Part shown: positions 1 through 10,721 of the stretch, in pieces
How positions within the stretch are numbered: the stretch's first letter is position 1
Layout of the letters: each line of letters starts with the position of its first letter
NCBI GenBank assembly: GCA_963682025.1
Contig: OY821521.1
Coordinates: 98,695,354-98,759,353 of the forward strand
DNA: 64,000 nucleotides
Reading direction: 5' to 3'
DNA from: Cordilura impudica
Taxonomy: Eukaryota; Arthropoda; Insecta; Diptera; Scathophagidae
The notes under the pieces: generated by a model
Told to the model about the DNA's origin: nothing
The model's database searches: none
The model's input: the letters and a program-made list of their open reading frames with translations, nothing else
Made by a program: the position numbers and the translations under genes

Positions 1-431
1 GGCTTATATTTCTTGAGATAGTTTCCTTCCACATATTTGTACTAACTATTTATTAACCTTTTTTATGTCAACTTTCGTAATGAATAGTTTTTATTATTTC
101 ACATGTATTAATCGATTGATCGATCAAGTAAAAAGTACTTTTTAAATTTTTAATCGACAAACGTTAAAACCCGAATAATTGACAGCCCTAGTAAGTACAT
201 ATATATATATTATTTTTCAAAAAATAGATTAAATATTATAAATATTATTTATAGTAGCAATTGGAATTGTGTAGTAGCAAATTCAGTTTTTATAGGAAAA
301 TAACTTTAATGACTGCGATCGATCATAAATTGATTATTGGTTTTTTAAATATGACCTAGTAATAAACACATAAAGAAAAAGTTTTAATTAAATATGTAAT
401 TGTATTTATATAAATCGAAAACACTTTAAAA
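1..431. other. AT-rich DNA, nothing recognised
   Basis: No coding pattern, inverted repeat or known element was seen. The stretch is AT-rich with short ATCGATTGATCGATC-type palindromes near 110-125, and it runs into the end of a Helentron-like element at 432. Confidence 0.5.
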
Positions 432-1229
432 CAGGTAAGAAAATTATAGTTTATCTAGACCGACTGTATGATACCCTATCCATGCGTTTAGAGACCCTAT
501 CTCTTAGGCCCGACTAACTGGATATAGAAAATAAGCATAAACTAAATTTGAGTGGGATTTTTATTAATTTTTTTGGCTGCAGATATGAAAAAGTTCATAT
601 CGGATGCTATATCTATATCGACTAGGTACAAAAATGGACCGATCCTGAACATGTTTGGTAAAGTCTCTTGCATTTTGCAAAAATATATACAAACAAAATT
701 TGAGAAGAATCAGTGCAATATTTTTGTTTTTTGATAGATTTAAGTGAAGATCGGGAAGCAGCTCTATATGGGGCTTATGACTAAGAGTTGTCTCATAGGT
801 ATCATTTTTGGACTACTCATTAATGGATGTAATAAACGCATACAAACCCAATTTGAGTAAGATCTATATGACAATTTGGATCTTATGGCAATTTATGTCG
901 ATTTCATAGGGATCATTTGTATGGGGCTAGGTCTGAACATGGATCGATTCTCATCAATTTCAATAGCGTTCATCCTATGGCCGATAAAAGCTTATATACC
1001 AAATTTCGTCAAAATATATTCATATTAGCGGTCTGCGGTTTGATTACAAGGTTTACATGGACACACAGACGGGCCGACGGACGGACGGACGGACATAGTT
1101 AAATCGAATCAGTTAGTGATTCTGATTTGATCGGTATAATAAAAGATGGGTTTGTGTCAAATATATTTGATAGTTACAACAGCAGCACAAAGTCATTATA
1201 CCCAAACCACATCGTGGTATAGGGTATAA
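432..1229 (-). mobile_element. Helentron-like non-autonomous element, family A, copy 1
   Basis: One of five copies (432, 21417, 25137, 32020, 47131) of a roughly 0.8 kb element. Read on the minus strand it starts with a hairpin made from TATACCCTATACCAC and GTGGTTTGGGTATA (seen here reversed, near 1199-1229). It then has a (GTCC)n tract (here GGAC repeats, 1077-1095) and ends in an imperfect GTCGGTCTAGACCGAC palindrome followed by about 10 nt and CTTACTTG (here CAGGTAAG at 432). A subterminal inverted repeat (TATACCCTATACCA against TGGTATAGGGTAT) links the two ends. There is no open reading frame of note. The structure matches what is known of Helentron/DINE-1 (mini-me) elements of flies; the family assignment is inference. 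This copy's terminal palindrome is decayed. Confidence 0.75.
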
Positions 1230-3467
1230 ATATACTCTACTATAAATATGAACTTCATATACATATATGACATTTGATATTAAGAAAAAAAAAAAACAAT
1301 TAAATTAAATTTATTAAAATCTCGACATGTCTTAGCAAAAGCCTCAATATTAAATTACATTTTCGTAGAAAAAAATATGCCGCCCATTCCATAAGAAATC
1401 GGCAAAACAAGACAATTTTTGAACCTTCTTAACATTTTCCAGACAAATACTTTATGTAGCTATTTGGTTATTTCATTTATCAGACCCAAAAAAATTAAAG
1501 AACTTGCAATTTTATTCAGTTCTTTTTTCTAAATTCTAAAAAAGGAAAAACATGTAATTTTAATGAGCCATGTCTTTCATTTATGAGTCGATCTGGATGA
1601 TCATAATTGTCTTCTTTAAAGATATGAAAATATATATATATATATATATATATAAAAATTGACCATTCTGAAACTGTACTTTTTCAGTAGATTTTTCGAT
1701 AGTATGCCCCCTTATCAGCGTTTTTGGAAAATGTAGGATTTTACATTAAATTAGAATTTCTTTATTTAACAGTGATTAATATTCCATTTAACAAAACTTT
1801 CACCACTTTTCCATATAAAACACAAAATTTTTGAAATATTAAGACCCCCGATCAGATCTTGGCCGATTTCTCTGGGAATGGCCTATATATTTTTTACATA
1901 CAGTTTACATTTTTTGTTAAAACAATAAATTTTTATTTATTGCTTTTTTATGGAATTATTGAAATTGGAATATTAGAACAGTTAACCCCTTACAAAGCTG
2001 TCATTAACAAACTTTGCGGCTCACCTGGCCGGGGTTTCACTCTTTGCGTTGAGAAATTTTTTTTATTTAAATTAAAACGAAACAAATACTTACTCGTATG
2101 TTCATGTGTATGTACATTAGGGTGCACCAACATTGTATGAAAGAAAAAAACAATATTGTTATTGACCAAAACTCATCCTGGAAATATTAATTTTAGTGTA
2201 AAAACAAGTTTTATAACAAATTAGGGTAATCGTATAACGAGAAAGACCGCTAGATCACACCCAAGGTTTGGAAATATGATTTTGAATTAAAATATGACAA
2301 TTTATTACTTTATACATATATTTTGTAATTAATAATTGCATTTCAATTGCAGTGATTTACAAATAGTAATTTGCATTACATTTTCTTTCTAATAGTTAAG
2401 ACAATAAAAACTTAGATCGGTTAGATATACCAAATTTTAGCTCACATTTTGTAAGTTGTTGTTGTTTACTTGAACAACACTTTTGTATTCTTTTAATTCC
2501 AAAATTTTCTGATTTCAAAATATCTATAAATTTGTATAATTGGGTCGAATGATTTGAACTTAGAGAGGGCCGTTTATAGCATTTTAGCTTCCCTTAGTTT
2601 GCAGGATTGAAGACTTACATCATGTGGTATAATATTCTAACCAAAGATATCTGAAAGGTAGGGACAGAATTTTTTTTTTAAATCCCGTGAAAGAAACACG
2701 CTGCCCTCACCAAATAAAGTCAGGTGGAATACCTGCAATATTTGGTATTTTTAATCCTTTATGTGTTCCCAATTTGAAATTTCTCAAAGTTTTTGAAAAC
2801 GTAAAGTCGAAGATTTTCAAATCGTGTTTAAAAATTCGGACTTCTTTGCATTAATTTAGATCGGCTTTATAATTCACAAGATGAAAACTTCTTCTCATGG
2901 GGATATTTTAAAATAAAAAAAAATACAAAAATGTTGCAAAAATTATTTCAATGACTTTGAAAATGTGAGCTCGAATTTCTTAATTAGTGGTGGTCTACGT
3001 CGCAATAGTTGTCTGGGAATTTGATCTAACTTTGCTGTTTTTCAATTTATACAATTGTCATTGTTTTTTTAAATAAATAATTTCCTGCAAATTACGATTA
3101 ATGAATTAGTTTAATTAAAACGCAATTATTGATACCAGCATTTCTGTCAATATAAAAAAAAATAACTTTTCCCCCCTTTAATATCACTTCCAGATTATAG
3201 GTCCGATTAGGCACAATGTGTTTTTACACTTAAATTAATATTTTTAGGGGGGAGTTACAGTTTAAATTCTCAAATTATTTTTTTTTTTTTTGGTGGACTT
3301 ACGTATAATTTTTTAGACTCCAAAAAAAAGTCAAGTACTACAAATGGTCCCATTCTATCAGGAAGGCTATCATTCTCAGACTACACTACTATAAGTTATA
3401 GTATTGTTTCAATTTTATGAAACTTAAATTAGGCTATGGACCAAATATGATGTTATTTCAATATTTT
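1230..3467. other. AT-rich intergenic DNA, no gene recognised
   Basis: No convincing coding sequence. It holds a dinucleotide tract (1630-1654), several long A or T runs, and a lone TAGGGTGCACC at 2119 that resembles one end of the TAGGGTGG foldback elements further right, without a matching partner nearby. The short open frame at 1859-2140 has no recognisable composition and I do not consider it a gene. Confidence 0.5.
1630..1654. repeat. (TA)n microsatellite
   Basis: About twelve uninterrupted TA units. Simple repeat, no further signal. Confidence 0.9.
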
Positions 3468-3933
3468 GTATACCCTCCACACCATTGTGCAGAGGGTATG
3501 TTTCTGTTAGCCATTCGGTTTATAACGTATCGAAAAACCAATTTGCGATCCCATAAAGTATATATATTCCTGTACTTATAACTCGCGTCGATATGGCGAT
3601 GTCCGTCGGTCCGTCTATTGAAATCACACTCATTCTTAAAATAAACCATTTACCAGTGTAAACTTAGTATAATATTATTTGTCAATATCTAGAACAGGCT
3701 GATATTTAAAAGGGGATCAATCGTGCACCATCGTACCAAGATATGACTTAAAATATGGAGATAGCTCTAAAAAATTCAGTGTGTTTGTTCCAATAATTTA
3801 ATACTAAGTTTATCAAATTGTTTACTTTTTCAAATATTTTGTTTACACAATCAAATAGTGCAATGATTCCAGATACCCTCCCATGTGGAGGGCATCAAAG
3901 ATTCACCATAGTCGAATTTGACAGTCTTACTTG
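3468..3933 (+). mobile_element. Helentron-like non-autonomous element, family B
   Basis: The 5' end is a hairpin of TATACCCTCCACACCA with TGTGCAGAGGGTATG (3469-3500). A GTCC-rich block (GATGTCCGTCGGTCCGTCTA, about 3598-3617) follows, then a conserved ATTCTTAAAATAAACCAT segment. The 3' end carries a hairpin (GATTCACCATAGTCGAATTT) and then CTTACTTG at 3926-3933. Family A copies end in the same CTTACTTG, although the bodies differ. Further family B copies or pieces are at 29348, 29969, 33470, 50408 and 53040. Non-coding; Helentron/mini-me-type by structure. Confidence 0.7.
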
Positions 3934-4019
3934 CTTTTATTTAATTTTATAAAATTATATTAGCCCAATAGAACTTAAAATTGTAAAAAATAGCACAAAA
4001 ATTAAATTTTCATCAAAAA

Positions 4020-4530
4020 AATTTTTTTTTTTTGAAATACCAATACATGGCATTAACATTTGAAAATGATTTCGGGCATATGTCCACCGCGGTAGTTCTT
4101 GACGAGTGGCATTGTGGACGTCCGTATGTCACGAATAACAGCATAAGCCAGTTACCACATAGCCCCACAGGAAAAAATCGAGAGGAGTCAAATCGGACGA
4201 CATTGGAGGACAATTGACAGTTCCATTTCTCAAATCGCCAAATTTTGACTTCAATAAGTCGATAGTTGTAGTCGCCGTATGGCATGTAGCGCCGTCCTGT
4301 TGGAACCACATTGCTTTAAAATCATTGGTCATGATGTGGTAGCAATGTCCATTGATCATAGTTGTAGGGGGTCTCTTGTGGATTGATCTCACTCCACATG
4401 TGACAATTTTGCAATAAAATATCGTCTATAAGTTGCGCGATTCGATGACTGATTTGCAAAGTAAATTTGGTAGCGTTTTTCAGGCGTGAATCTATTCATG
4501 ATGCCCCATATCTTTCAATTAGCCGACAGT
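4020..4530 (-). pseudogene. Tc1/mariner-type transposase with large internal deletion
   Basis: DDE transposase relic on the minus strand. The start, near 4500, reads MNRFTPEKRYQIYF, the usual N-terminus of a widespread insect Tc1/mariner subgroup. After a stop the frame jumps straight to the late catalytic region, INGHCYHI...AMWFQQDGATCHTA (4320-4250) and SSDLTPLDFFLWGY (4190-4150). The second acidic residue (QQDGA) and the third (PLD) are both visible, about 39 residues apart. The linker domain and the first catalytic Asp are missing, so it is an internally deleted, frameshifted copy of a protein normally about 340 aa long. Three other fragments of similar type lie near 18.0, 20.2 and 46.0 kb. 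Confidence 0.8.
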
Positions 4531-4534
4531 GTGT

Positions 4535-5160
4535 CCAAATTGAATATTATTTTCCCAGAGAAAAATGAATTTTTTTTTTGCAGCGAAATGAGCTAAAGCT
4601 AAATCAGACCAAAATAGAGCGCATTCATTGTGAGGTCGTATAAAAGGAATTAATCCCTTCCCTGTATACTTGTGTATTAATAGTTCCTGCTGTTATAACT
4701 GAATAGTCTGCCATAGAAGATACTGCAAACCAAACTTTTCAGCACCAGTAGAAGTTTCATAATGTGGAAGTAACTGACGTCTCCTTCAAAAGCAGGAGGA
4801 ATCATGCTGAAGTCTGCTTTGGCGTGCATTTCGTCATCCATAACAGCGCATTAATTTTCTTTCGTAAGAAAATCGACTGTCCTAGATTACTTTTTATGAC
4901 ATTCTTTTAATTTTCAGTAACTCTTGGTATATTTGATTTCTTTCGGGTTTTTAAACCATTCCATTCCTTGCATCTTTGAACTATACTGACGTCTCTGGTG
5001 AACATCCCCTGTTCTTTTCTTTTCTAAATTCCTTCCTTAAGTTTCCAAATACAATCTTTATTAGTTTTTTCAATTCTTTTGTAATAAACAGTATTGGTCG
5101 GTTTGGATTTTTCAACTACTAATTTTCTTCGTTCGAATTCGTTCTTCTTTGCTCAAAAAA
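4535..5160 (-). pseudogene. Second DDE transposase fragment
   Basis: Abuts the previous relic on its upstream side but belongs to a different Tc1/mariner-like lineage. Minus-strand translation in shifting frames gives, from 4880 downwards, AVMDDEMHAKADFSMIPPAF (first catalytic Asp in the MDDE motif), then AGTINTQVYREG, then NECALFWSDLALAHF (second Asp, at 4630-4580). Upstream, to about 5160, there is Lys/Arg-rich linker-like sequence with stops. The third acidic region is absent, cut off near 4535. Several frameshifts and stops; no functional product is expected. Confidence 0.7.
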
Positions 5161-5561
5161 AGCACGCGAAACAATAAACAAAGTGTGTGAAGTTTAATTC
5201 GGAATTTAAATTTGTTACGAAGTAACGAAAACAAGTAAACTTAAATTCATTTTTTATGTGAAGTTAAAGTGACATGTTTAATTTTAAAGTAAATTTAAAT
5301 TAATTTTATGTACAATTGTGAAGTTAAATTCGCATGGTAAATTTTTTGAGGAAATTTTTTTAAAAATAATTGCGGTGTATTTTTGAGGTGGGAAGTGGTA
5401 TTTTAAATTATAAAACGCGTTTGCTTTTTTTTAATTCTTATATTTTTATTCGAGTTCATAAACTTAATTATAATAATTACTGTGCATTAGCCAGCAAATG
5501 CAAAAACATGTCTTAACAAATGCAAATTGAAAAAGATAATACAATAAGCATTTAAGTGACA

Positions 5562-5645
5562 TGTAATATCATGTGCTGCTACTTCGTTCTGCTAACAATG
5601 CTGTTAATTGTACAATATTAAACTCGCCAATGTCATTTTCCTTTA
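5562..5645. repeat. Possible LTR stub of a gypsy relic (left)
   Basis: About 80 bp starting TGTAAT is similar, in the same orientation, to 8760-8835; shared blocks include AACAATGCTGT and AAACTCGC. The two copies bracket the gypsy pol fragments, and similarity begins at TG in both, as expected of an LTR boundary. The remainder of each LTR cannot be aligned by eye. Confidence 0.4.
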
Positions 5646-5739
5646 ACTTTTTTCGATCGTGTATCCTCGTTGTTTTGATTGTGTGACTGCTGATGTTCAC
5701 AAATGTGGTAATGTATGTGGATTTGGTACTACGATTGCC

Positions 5740-6312
5740 TCTTGTAACTCTCTTGTAAGTCGTAAGTGAGTGTATCAGCAAGTGATACACCTGTTGTTAC
5801 ATTGGGGAACTGCGTTAAAAATCTGCATAGTTTTAGGCTCAAATCGCCATCGTCATTATCCATGTTTCTTAATCATTCCTTGGCAGTTGAAACGTAGAGT
5901 TCTGCTTGCCGGTTTGAAGGCAGCTGATAGGTGGCACAAAATTTATGACGTACGCCATTTGATTTGGCACATTTTTGGAACTCTTGTGATGTAAAATTTG
6001 TTCCATTAACGGAAAATAAAATTAGTGGTAGACCAAATATTTCTTGGATTATTCTAATCGTTTTATAAAACGCTAATTATTTGCGTGGGTATTGCTTCCA
6101 CTGATTTTGTTCTATTAGCATATAGGTAAACATGAGTGGTCCAGCGTAATTTTTATGTTCTGTCTGGCATGGACTTGTAGGATACTAGCAAGGCTGTGGA
6201 TTTCCCTTAACTGGCAACTTCTCGCAACACCAAACATAACCAGGACGTTACCTGAATGTCCAAGATGAAGTTTATTCAGAATTTTTCTTTGAAGGAATTT
6301 GGGTGTCATTTC
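5740..6312 (-). pseudogene. Ty3/gypsy integrase relic
   Basis: Minus strand, read from 6312 downwards. An H2C2-like zinc-binding start (LQRKILNKLHLGHSGN) leads to VHARQNIKITLDHSCLPI. The core then appears in another frame as IFGLPLILFSVNGTNFTSQE (6050-5985), and the C-terminal core as RQAELYVSTAKE with LKLCRFLTQFPNVTTGVSLA (5915-5770). The order and motifs are those of a Ty3/gypsy integrase. The position normally held by the catalytic Asp in the SDNGT motif is Val here (SVNGT), and there are stops and frameshifts, so it is dead. It belongs with the RNase H and RT pieces just upstream. Confidence 0.8.
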
Positions 6313-6614
6313 TCGTATTTTATTAAATATGCAGGGATTTTCGAATGAACATTTTTCTTAAGTTTCTACAATTAGTAGTTTTTTCCCTTATATAATGCAC
6401 TGTAATATTTCCTCATCGTCTTTTAATATTCCTCGCTGAGTTTCCCTTTGTGTAACTGGAGTTGCGTCTATTTGATTTAATTGGAAAATGGCGGAATTAT
6501 CTTCCGATAATTCATCATTTCGTTCATTATCTGGAAATCTTGGTAAAAAAATCTTTTGTATTCCCATATTGAATATTATAATCAAAACCTGAGAAAAAAA
6601 AATTTACGGAATGT

Positions 6615-6780
6615 AGCATTCTTACTTTTTCTTATTAAATATTTCGGTTAACGGTTTGTGTTCCGTAATCAACGTTATTTTACGACCATAGGAGTATTCT
6701 GTAGACCCCAAAGAATTGCATTGGCTTTCTTGTCTATTTGTGAGTAATTCCTTTCTGCTTTTCATGGACTTTCATTGTTT
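6615..6780 (-). pseudogene. Ty3/gypsy RNase H fragment
   Basis: The minus-strand frame gives SYGRKITLITEHKPLTEIFN (about 6715-6650), preceded by sequence like the Glu-containing segment of gypsy RNase H. The motif TDHKPL reads TEHKPL. It lies between the RT and integrase fragments in the normal pol order, and ends in a stop. Confidence 0.65.
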
Positions 6781-7197
6781 TTTTCATCAATATGAGAAAT
6801 TGATGAAAATAATGAATGAATCTGTTGCAAGTCAAGAGTAACTTGTCATAAGAAGGAATTGTAATCTTTGTACTACTTATTTCGTCATTAATTCTTTAAA
6901 AATTCACTTCACCAGAAAAATTTTACATCGTTTCATAATAGATTGTAAATTGATTGTAGTCGATTAGCCAATTTTGTTAAAAATTTCTTGAAATAATTTA
7001 CCAGTCTTAAAAATCTTCTAACTTCTACCACATTCGTCGGTCTATAACATATATGTCATGTGGACCAGTAGAAACTAACACTTTAATATTGAATCCTTGA
7101 ATATTTGTAATATTTTTGGGCCCGCTTTTACACAAAATTTTCACTCTCTAAGTATCTTTAAGCGAAATTATTATCTGTAATATTAAAGTATTGCCAT

Positions 7198-7364
7198 CTA
7201 TTTCCATATGTATGCTTGGTGTAAATCTAGTGTCATAAAGTATTTTCTTCTGCTCATTTTTGCGAATATGTTATCGATCGTAGGTATTGGATAACTGTCG
7301 CCTTTAGTGACTTTATTAATCCGTACTTTATGGTCGGCCCATAAGCGGCTTTCTTTTTTGTTAG
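7198..7364 (-). pseudogene. Ty3/gypsy reverse transcriptase fragment
   Basis: The minus-strand frame reads RLWADHKVRINKVTKGDSYP then IPTIDNIFAKMSRRKYFMTL and DLHQAYI. This is the start of a gypsy RT palm domain, including the first catalytic Asp in the LDLHQAY motif. The YxDD box is missing. The fragment joins directly, at about 7364, to an unrelated non-LTR RT fragment in another frame, so the junction is chimeric. Confidence 0.8.
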
Positions 7365-8166
7365 ATTTGTTAGCTCCAAAATAGACTTTGAGGCTCCTGC
7401 CCATATATTTGAGTTGTATTCTATTTTCGGTCGGATGTAAGTGGTATATATTTTAAGGAGATCAGGAGTGAAGTAATTTTTACACCGTTTTAGAAAACCA
7501 AGACACTTGAATGCTTCTTTCGACACTTGAAAAACATGCTAGTTCTAACGAACATCAGATTGAATTCTCATGCTTAGAGCATCAAGAGTATCCGATTCCT
7601 CAATAACTGTACCACCCATATATACAGATGACATTGTTGATTCCATGGCCCTATGGGTCAGCATATAACATTGAGTCTTCAGCGCATTAAAATCAACCAT
7701 ATTCACTTCACCCCACTCGGAGATTGTTAACAGGTCTTGATTGAGTGTGACATTCATTGTCTGCCTTTTGCCCCCAACCTCCAAGAGGCTTGGCCTACAA
7801 TTAAGGGAAAATGAATGACAAATGCTGCTGTCATCTGCGAAAGAGTAAATAGAATTAAAAGTTTGACCAAGAAGGTCGTTCAGAAAGAGAAGGAAAAAGA
7901 ACGGAACATTGGGGTACCCCTGAATTAAGCTGAAACTCATTAGGTGAGACCCCATCAATAACAACACGTAGTGTTCGGTCTCTGAGAAAACTCGATATAA
8001 ATCGAGAGAAGTCATTACCGACCCCAAATGCAATAAGCTTTGATATCAATGCACCGTGCCACACACGATCGAATGCCTTGGAAATATCTAGAGCAACCAC
8101 TTTACTTTCGCCAAAATTGCGAATTGATTTTGTTTCAGTGGTGCGCGGTAAAGAAGAAGAAAGCAA
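7365..8166 (-). pseudogene. Non-LTR (jockey-like) reverse transcriptase fragment
   Basis: Minus strand, order from 8166 downwards. VVALDISKAFDRVWHGALIS carries the first catalytic Asp region; ISSFLRDRTLRVVIDG follows, then LNSGVPQCSVLFP. The catalytic box reads IYSFADDSSI (FADD in place of YADD), then FNALKTQCYMLT. In another frame come LGFLKRCKNYFTPDLLKIYT and IRPKIEYNSNIWAGASKS (7500-7380). This is the palm and thumb of a jockey-type ORF2. Two to three frameshifts break it; endonuclease and 3' end are absent. Fragments with nearly the same IEYNSxIWAGAS block occur at 16.9 kb (minus) and 38.5 kb (plus), so this is one repeated family. Confidence 0.85.
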
Positions 8167-8169
8167 ATA

Positions 8170-8759
8170 CTTCTAAAATTCATAACTACGCTGTATTTTT
8201 AATCAGACCGGTTTCTACATTTCAGCTTTCATCAGTGATTTTATTGAACATTGTGATAATTGTTATAATTGAATAGATTGTTTCTACTTGGGGCGGACGG
8301 GAAGTTTGAACCTGCGTCTTCTCACATACACTCGCAGTTGCACTTTTTGGTCACACCCTCATCTAAAGTCAGGCCTACCAGCAGTGTGCTTAAGAATCAG
8401 TTTTCATACCATACAGCTTTTACTTCGAATTAAGATACAACTCTGTCCAAACAAACACCATTCCGGAAGTATGCGTGCACCTAACGTAGACATTTCTATT
8501 GTCTTTATTTTCTAAATGCAATAATTATTTTTCCATTCTATCTTTTAAAGCGTATGAAACTGGGCGATATCTTATAAATGTAGGTGAACTATTTGGATAT
8601 TTCGGATAATTTGGATTTTTGCTGCAGTTTCAATAAAAATGGCTTGGAAATGCTTCATAATTTCAAAAATTTCTTTTTTGCAGTGATTTAATTCATGGGG
8701 ATTTCAAGGAAAATTTAAATATGACATTCAATAAGTGCATTGTAAGAATTGAATTCACA
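8170..8759. other. Unassigned sequence inside the gypsy relic
   Basis: No clear coding motif. A stretch at 8300-8330, read on the minus strand, has a B-box-like GGTTCAAACTTCC, but no matching A-box was seen, so it is not called as a tRNA or SINE. The rest is AT-rich. Confidence 0.35.
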
Positions 8760-8835
8760 TGTAATTTCAAGTGTTGCCACACTTGGTTCTCTTAACAATG
8801 CTGTATTAAATGCAATATAAAACTCGCAAATATTG
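8760..8835. repeat. Possible LTR stub of a gypsy relic (right)
   Basis: Direct-repeat partner of 5562-5645, again starting TGTAAT. If both are LTRs, the relic spans about 5.56 kb to at least 8.84 kb on the minus strand, with a later non-LTR fragment inside. Confidence 0.4.
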
Positions 8836-8999
8836 TATAACATTAATGCAATGACAATGAGGTTATTTTTTCAAGAATTTTTACCATTCTATGCTAGGTC
8901 CTAATGTTATATGTCATGTTCTTTCGAAGTCCATATTTGGTTTTAGTGAATTAAGTTTCAAAATTTTTCTAAAAGACTTTGAAAACCACATACATACAT

Positions 9000-10703
9000 T
9001 AGGGTGGTCCTTAATACAAAAAGTGTTCAAACTCTCGGTCGCACCCCCTAGAAATATGCGAATAGCAAAAAAAGTGAAAAATACAAAGTTTTGGGCCAAT
9101 CAAAAAACATTTAGAGGTGGCTCAACGCGATTGAAAATTTCAAGTGTGTTTATATGGGGAAAATATGACTTTTTTCAGATTTTATGAAATTTTGTTCTAT
9201 AGAGTAATTTTTCCGACAAATTGTTATATAATTCGGGATCAGTATTAAATTATCTTTCCAAAAAGCTATAAAACTTCAAAATCGAATATTCGCCAAGAAA
9301 TAACAAATGCCCCAGACCACTTTTGTGCAAAAAAAAAAAACTAGGTCATGAAATGTGATGGCATTTTTTTTCAACTTTAAGAAATTAATTAAAGCCAACA
9401 TTTTGTTTTAGTCTCTATGCCTGTAAGTACTTAGATATGAAGTATTGTTAACCTATTAAGCATTGAGACCGAAAATGGAATTTTTTTTTGATAAAATTTT
9501 GAAACTCCTTTTTCAAGTTTTGAGAAATTTTCTTAAATAAACTTAAAAAAAATGTCTTTTATTAGCTTTGGGTCATTTGTGGGTCTTCTTATTTTATTTA
9601 GAAATATATAGGTAGTTTTTATACAAAAAATAATTTTATAACAAAGTTGGTTAAGAGTTGTTTTAATTTATATTCGCGGGCAATAAGCAAATAGTTGCAC
9701 CATAGATATATCACAATGGATTATTTTGATTCCAGAAGCACTGAAGGGTTAAATAAATACAAATTAACCGAATTATTTTTCTCAAATTCTAAAAAATGGT
9801 TTCATCGATTTTAATAGAAAAACTCGTTTTCGGTAATTTTTATTTAAAAATATCTTAAAATCCAAATCTGGCCTTGGCAAATAATGGGTTAACGTTCTCG
9901 GATTTATCCCAAATTTTAGGAACTGAAGTTCTACACATTTGGTTATTATATTTTAAGCGTCGCATCTAAAAATTTGATAGTACTTACAAAATATTTGAAT
10001 TTTTTGAATAAATTGTTTTTATTAGCTTGGGGTCATATGTGACCCCAATTCCGAAAGGGTTAATGGGGTCATAATATTTTTTCCGAAATCCTTGGCTATT
10101 AAGATAAAATATAATACTTAAAATTAGAAAAGTGATGAATTTTTGATACAAAGTAACATGCATTTCACAAGACCTTAAAGAGCTAGATAAATTTTTTAAA
10201 ATTTTGTTTAAGAAAATTTTTGAAAACTTGAAAAAGGAGTTTTCAAAATTTTATCAAAAAAATTTTCCATTTTCGGTCTCAATGCTTATTAGGTTAACAA
10301 GGTGATAATAAGACAATGCTGGATTTAATTAATTTCTTAATGTTGAAAAAAATGCCAGCAAATTTCATGTCCAAGTTTTTTTTGGCACAAATTTATATTT
10401 GATTTTGAAGTTTTATAGCTTCTTGGAATGGTAATTTTATACTGATCCCGAATTATATTATATTATACAATTTGTCGGAAAAATTAAACTATGGAACGAA
10501 ATTTTCGTAAAATCTGAAAGAAAGTCATATTTTTCCCCATATAAAACACACTTGAAATTTTCAATCGCGTTGAGCCACCTCTAAATGTTTTTAGACTGGC
10601 CCGAAACTTTGTATTTCTCCGTTTTTTGCTATTCGCATATTTCTAGGGAGTGCGACCGAGAGTTTGAACGCTTTTTTTCTCCATATAATGAAGGGCCACC
10701 CTA
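9000..10703. mobile_element. Large foldback element 1 (TIR TAGGGTGG)
   Basis: Ends are TAGGGTGGTCCTT at 9000 and its inverted match AAGGGCCACCCTA finishing at 10703. The arms pair over at least 500 bp (about 9000-9545 with 10190-10703); for example CTCTCGGTCGCACCCCCTAG near 9033 is matched inverted near 10650. The loop (about 9546-10189) contains a GGGGTCA-TATG-TGACCCC hairpin at 10029-10046 and several GGGTTAA motifs. The flanking octamers (ACATACAT and CTGTACAT) share only 5 of 8 bases, so any target duplication is decayed. No transposase inside. It is a MITE-like or foldback transposon of unknown superfamily. Confidence 0.8.
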
Positions 10704-10721
10704 CTGTACATATGTGACTAT

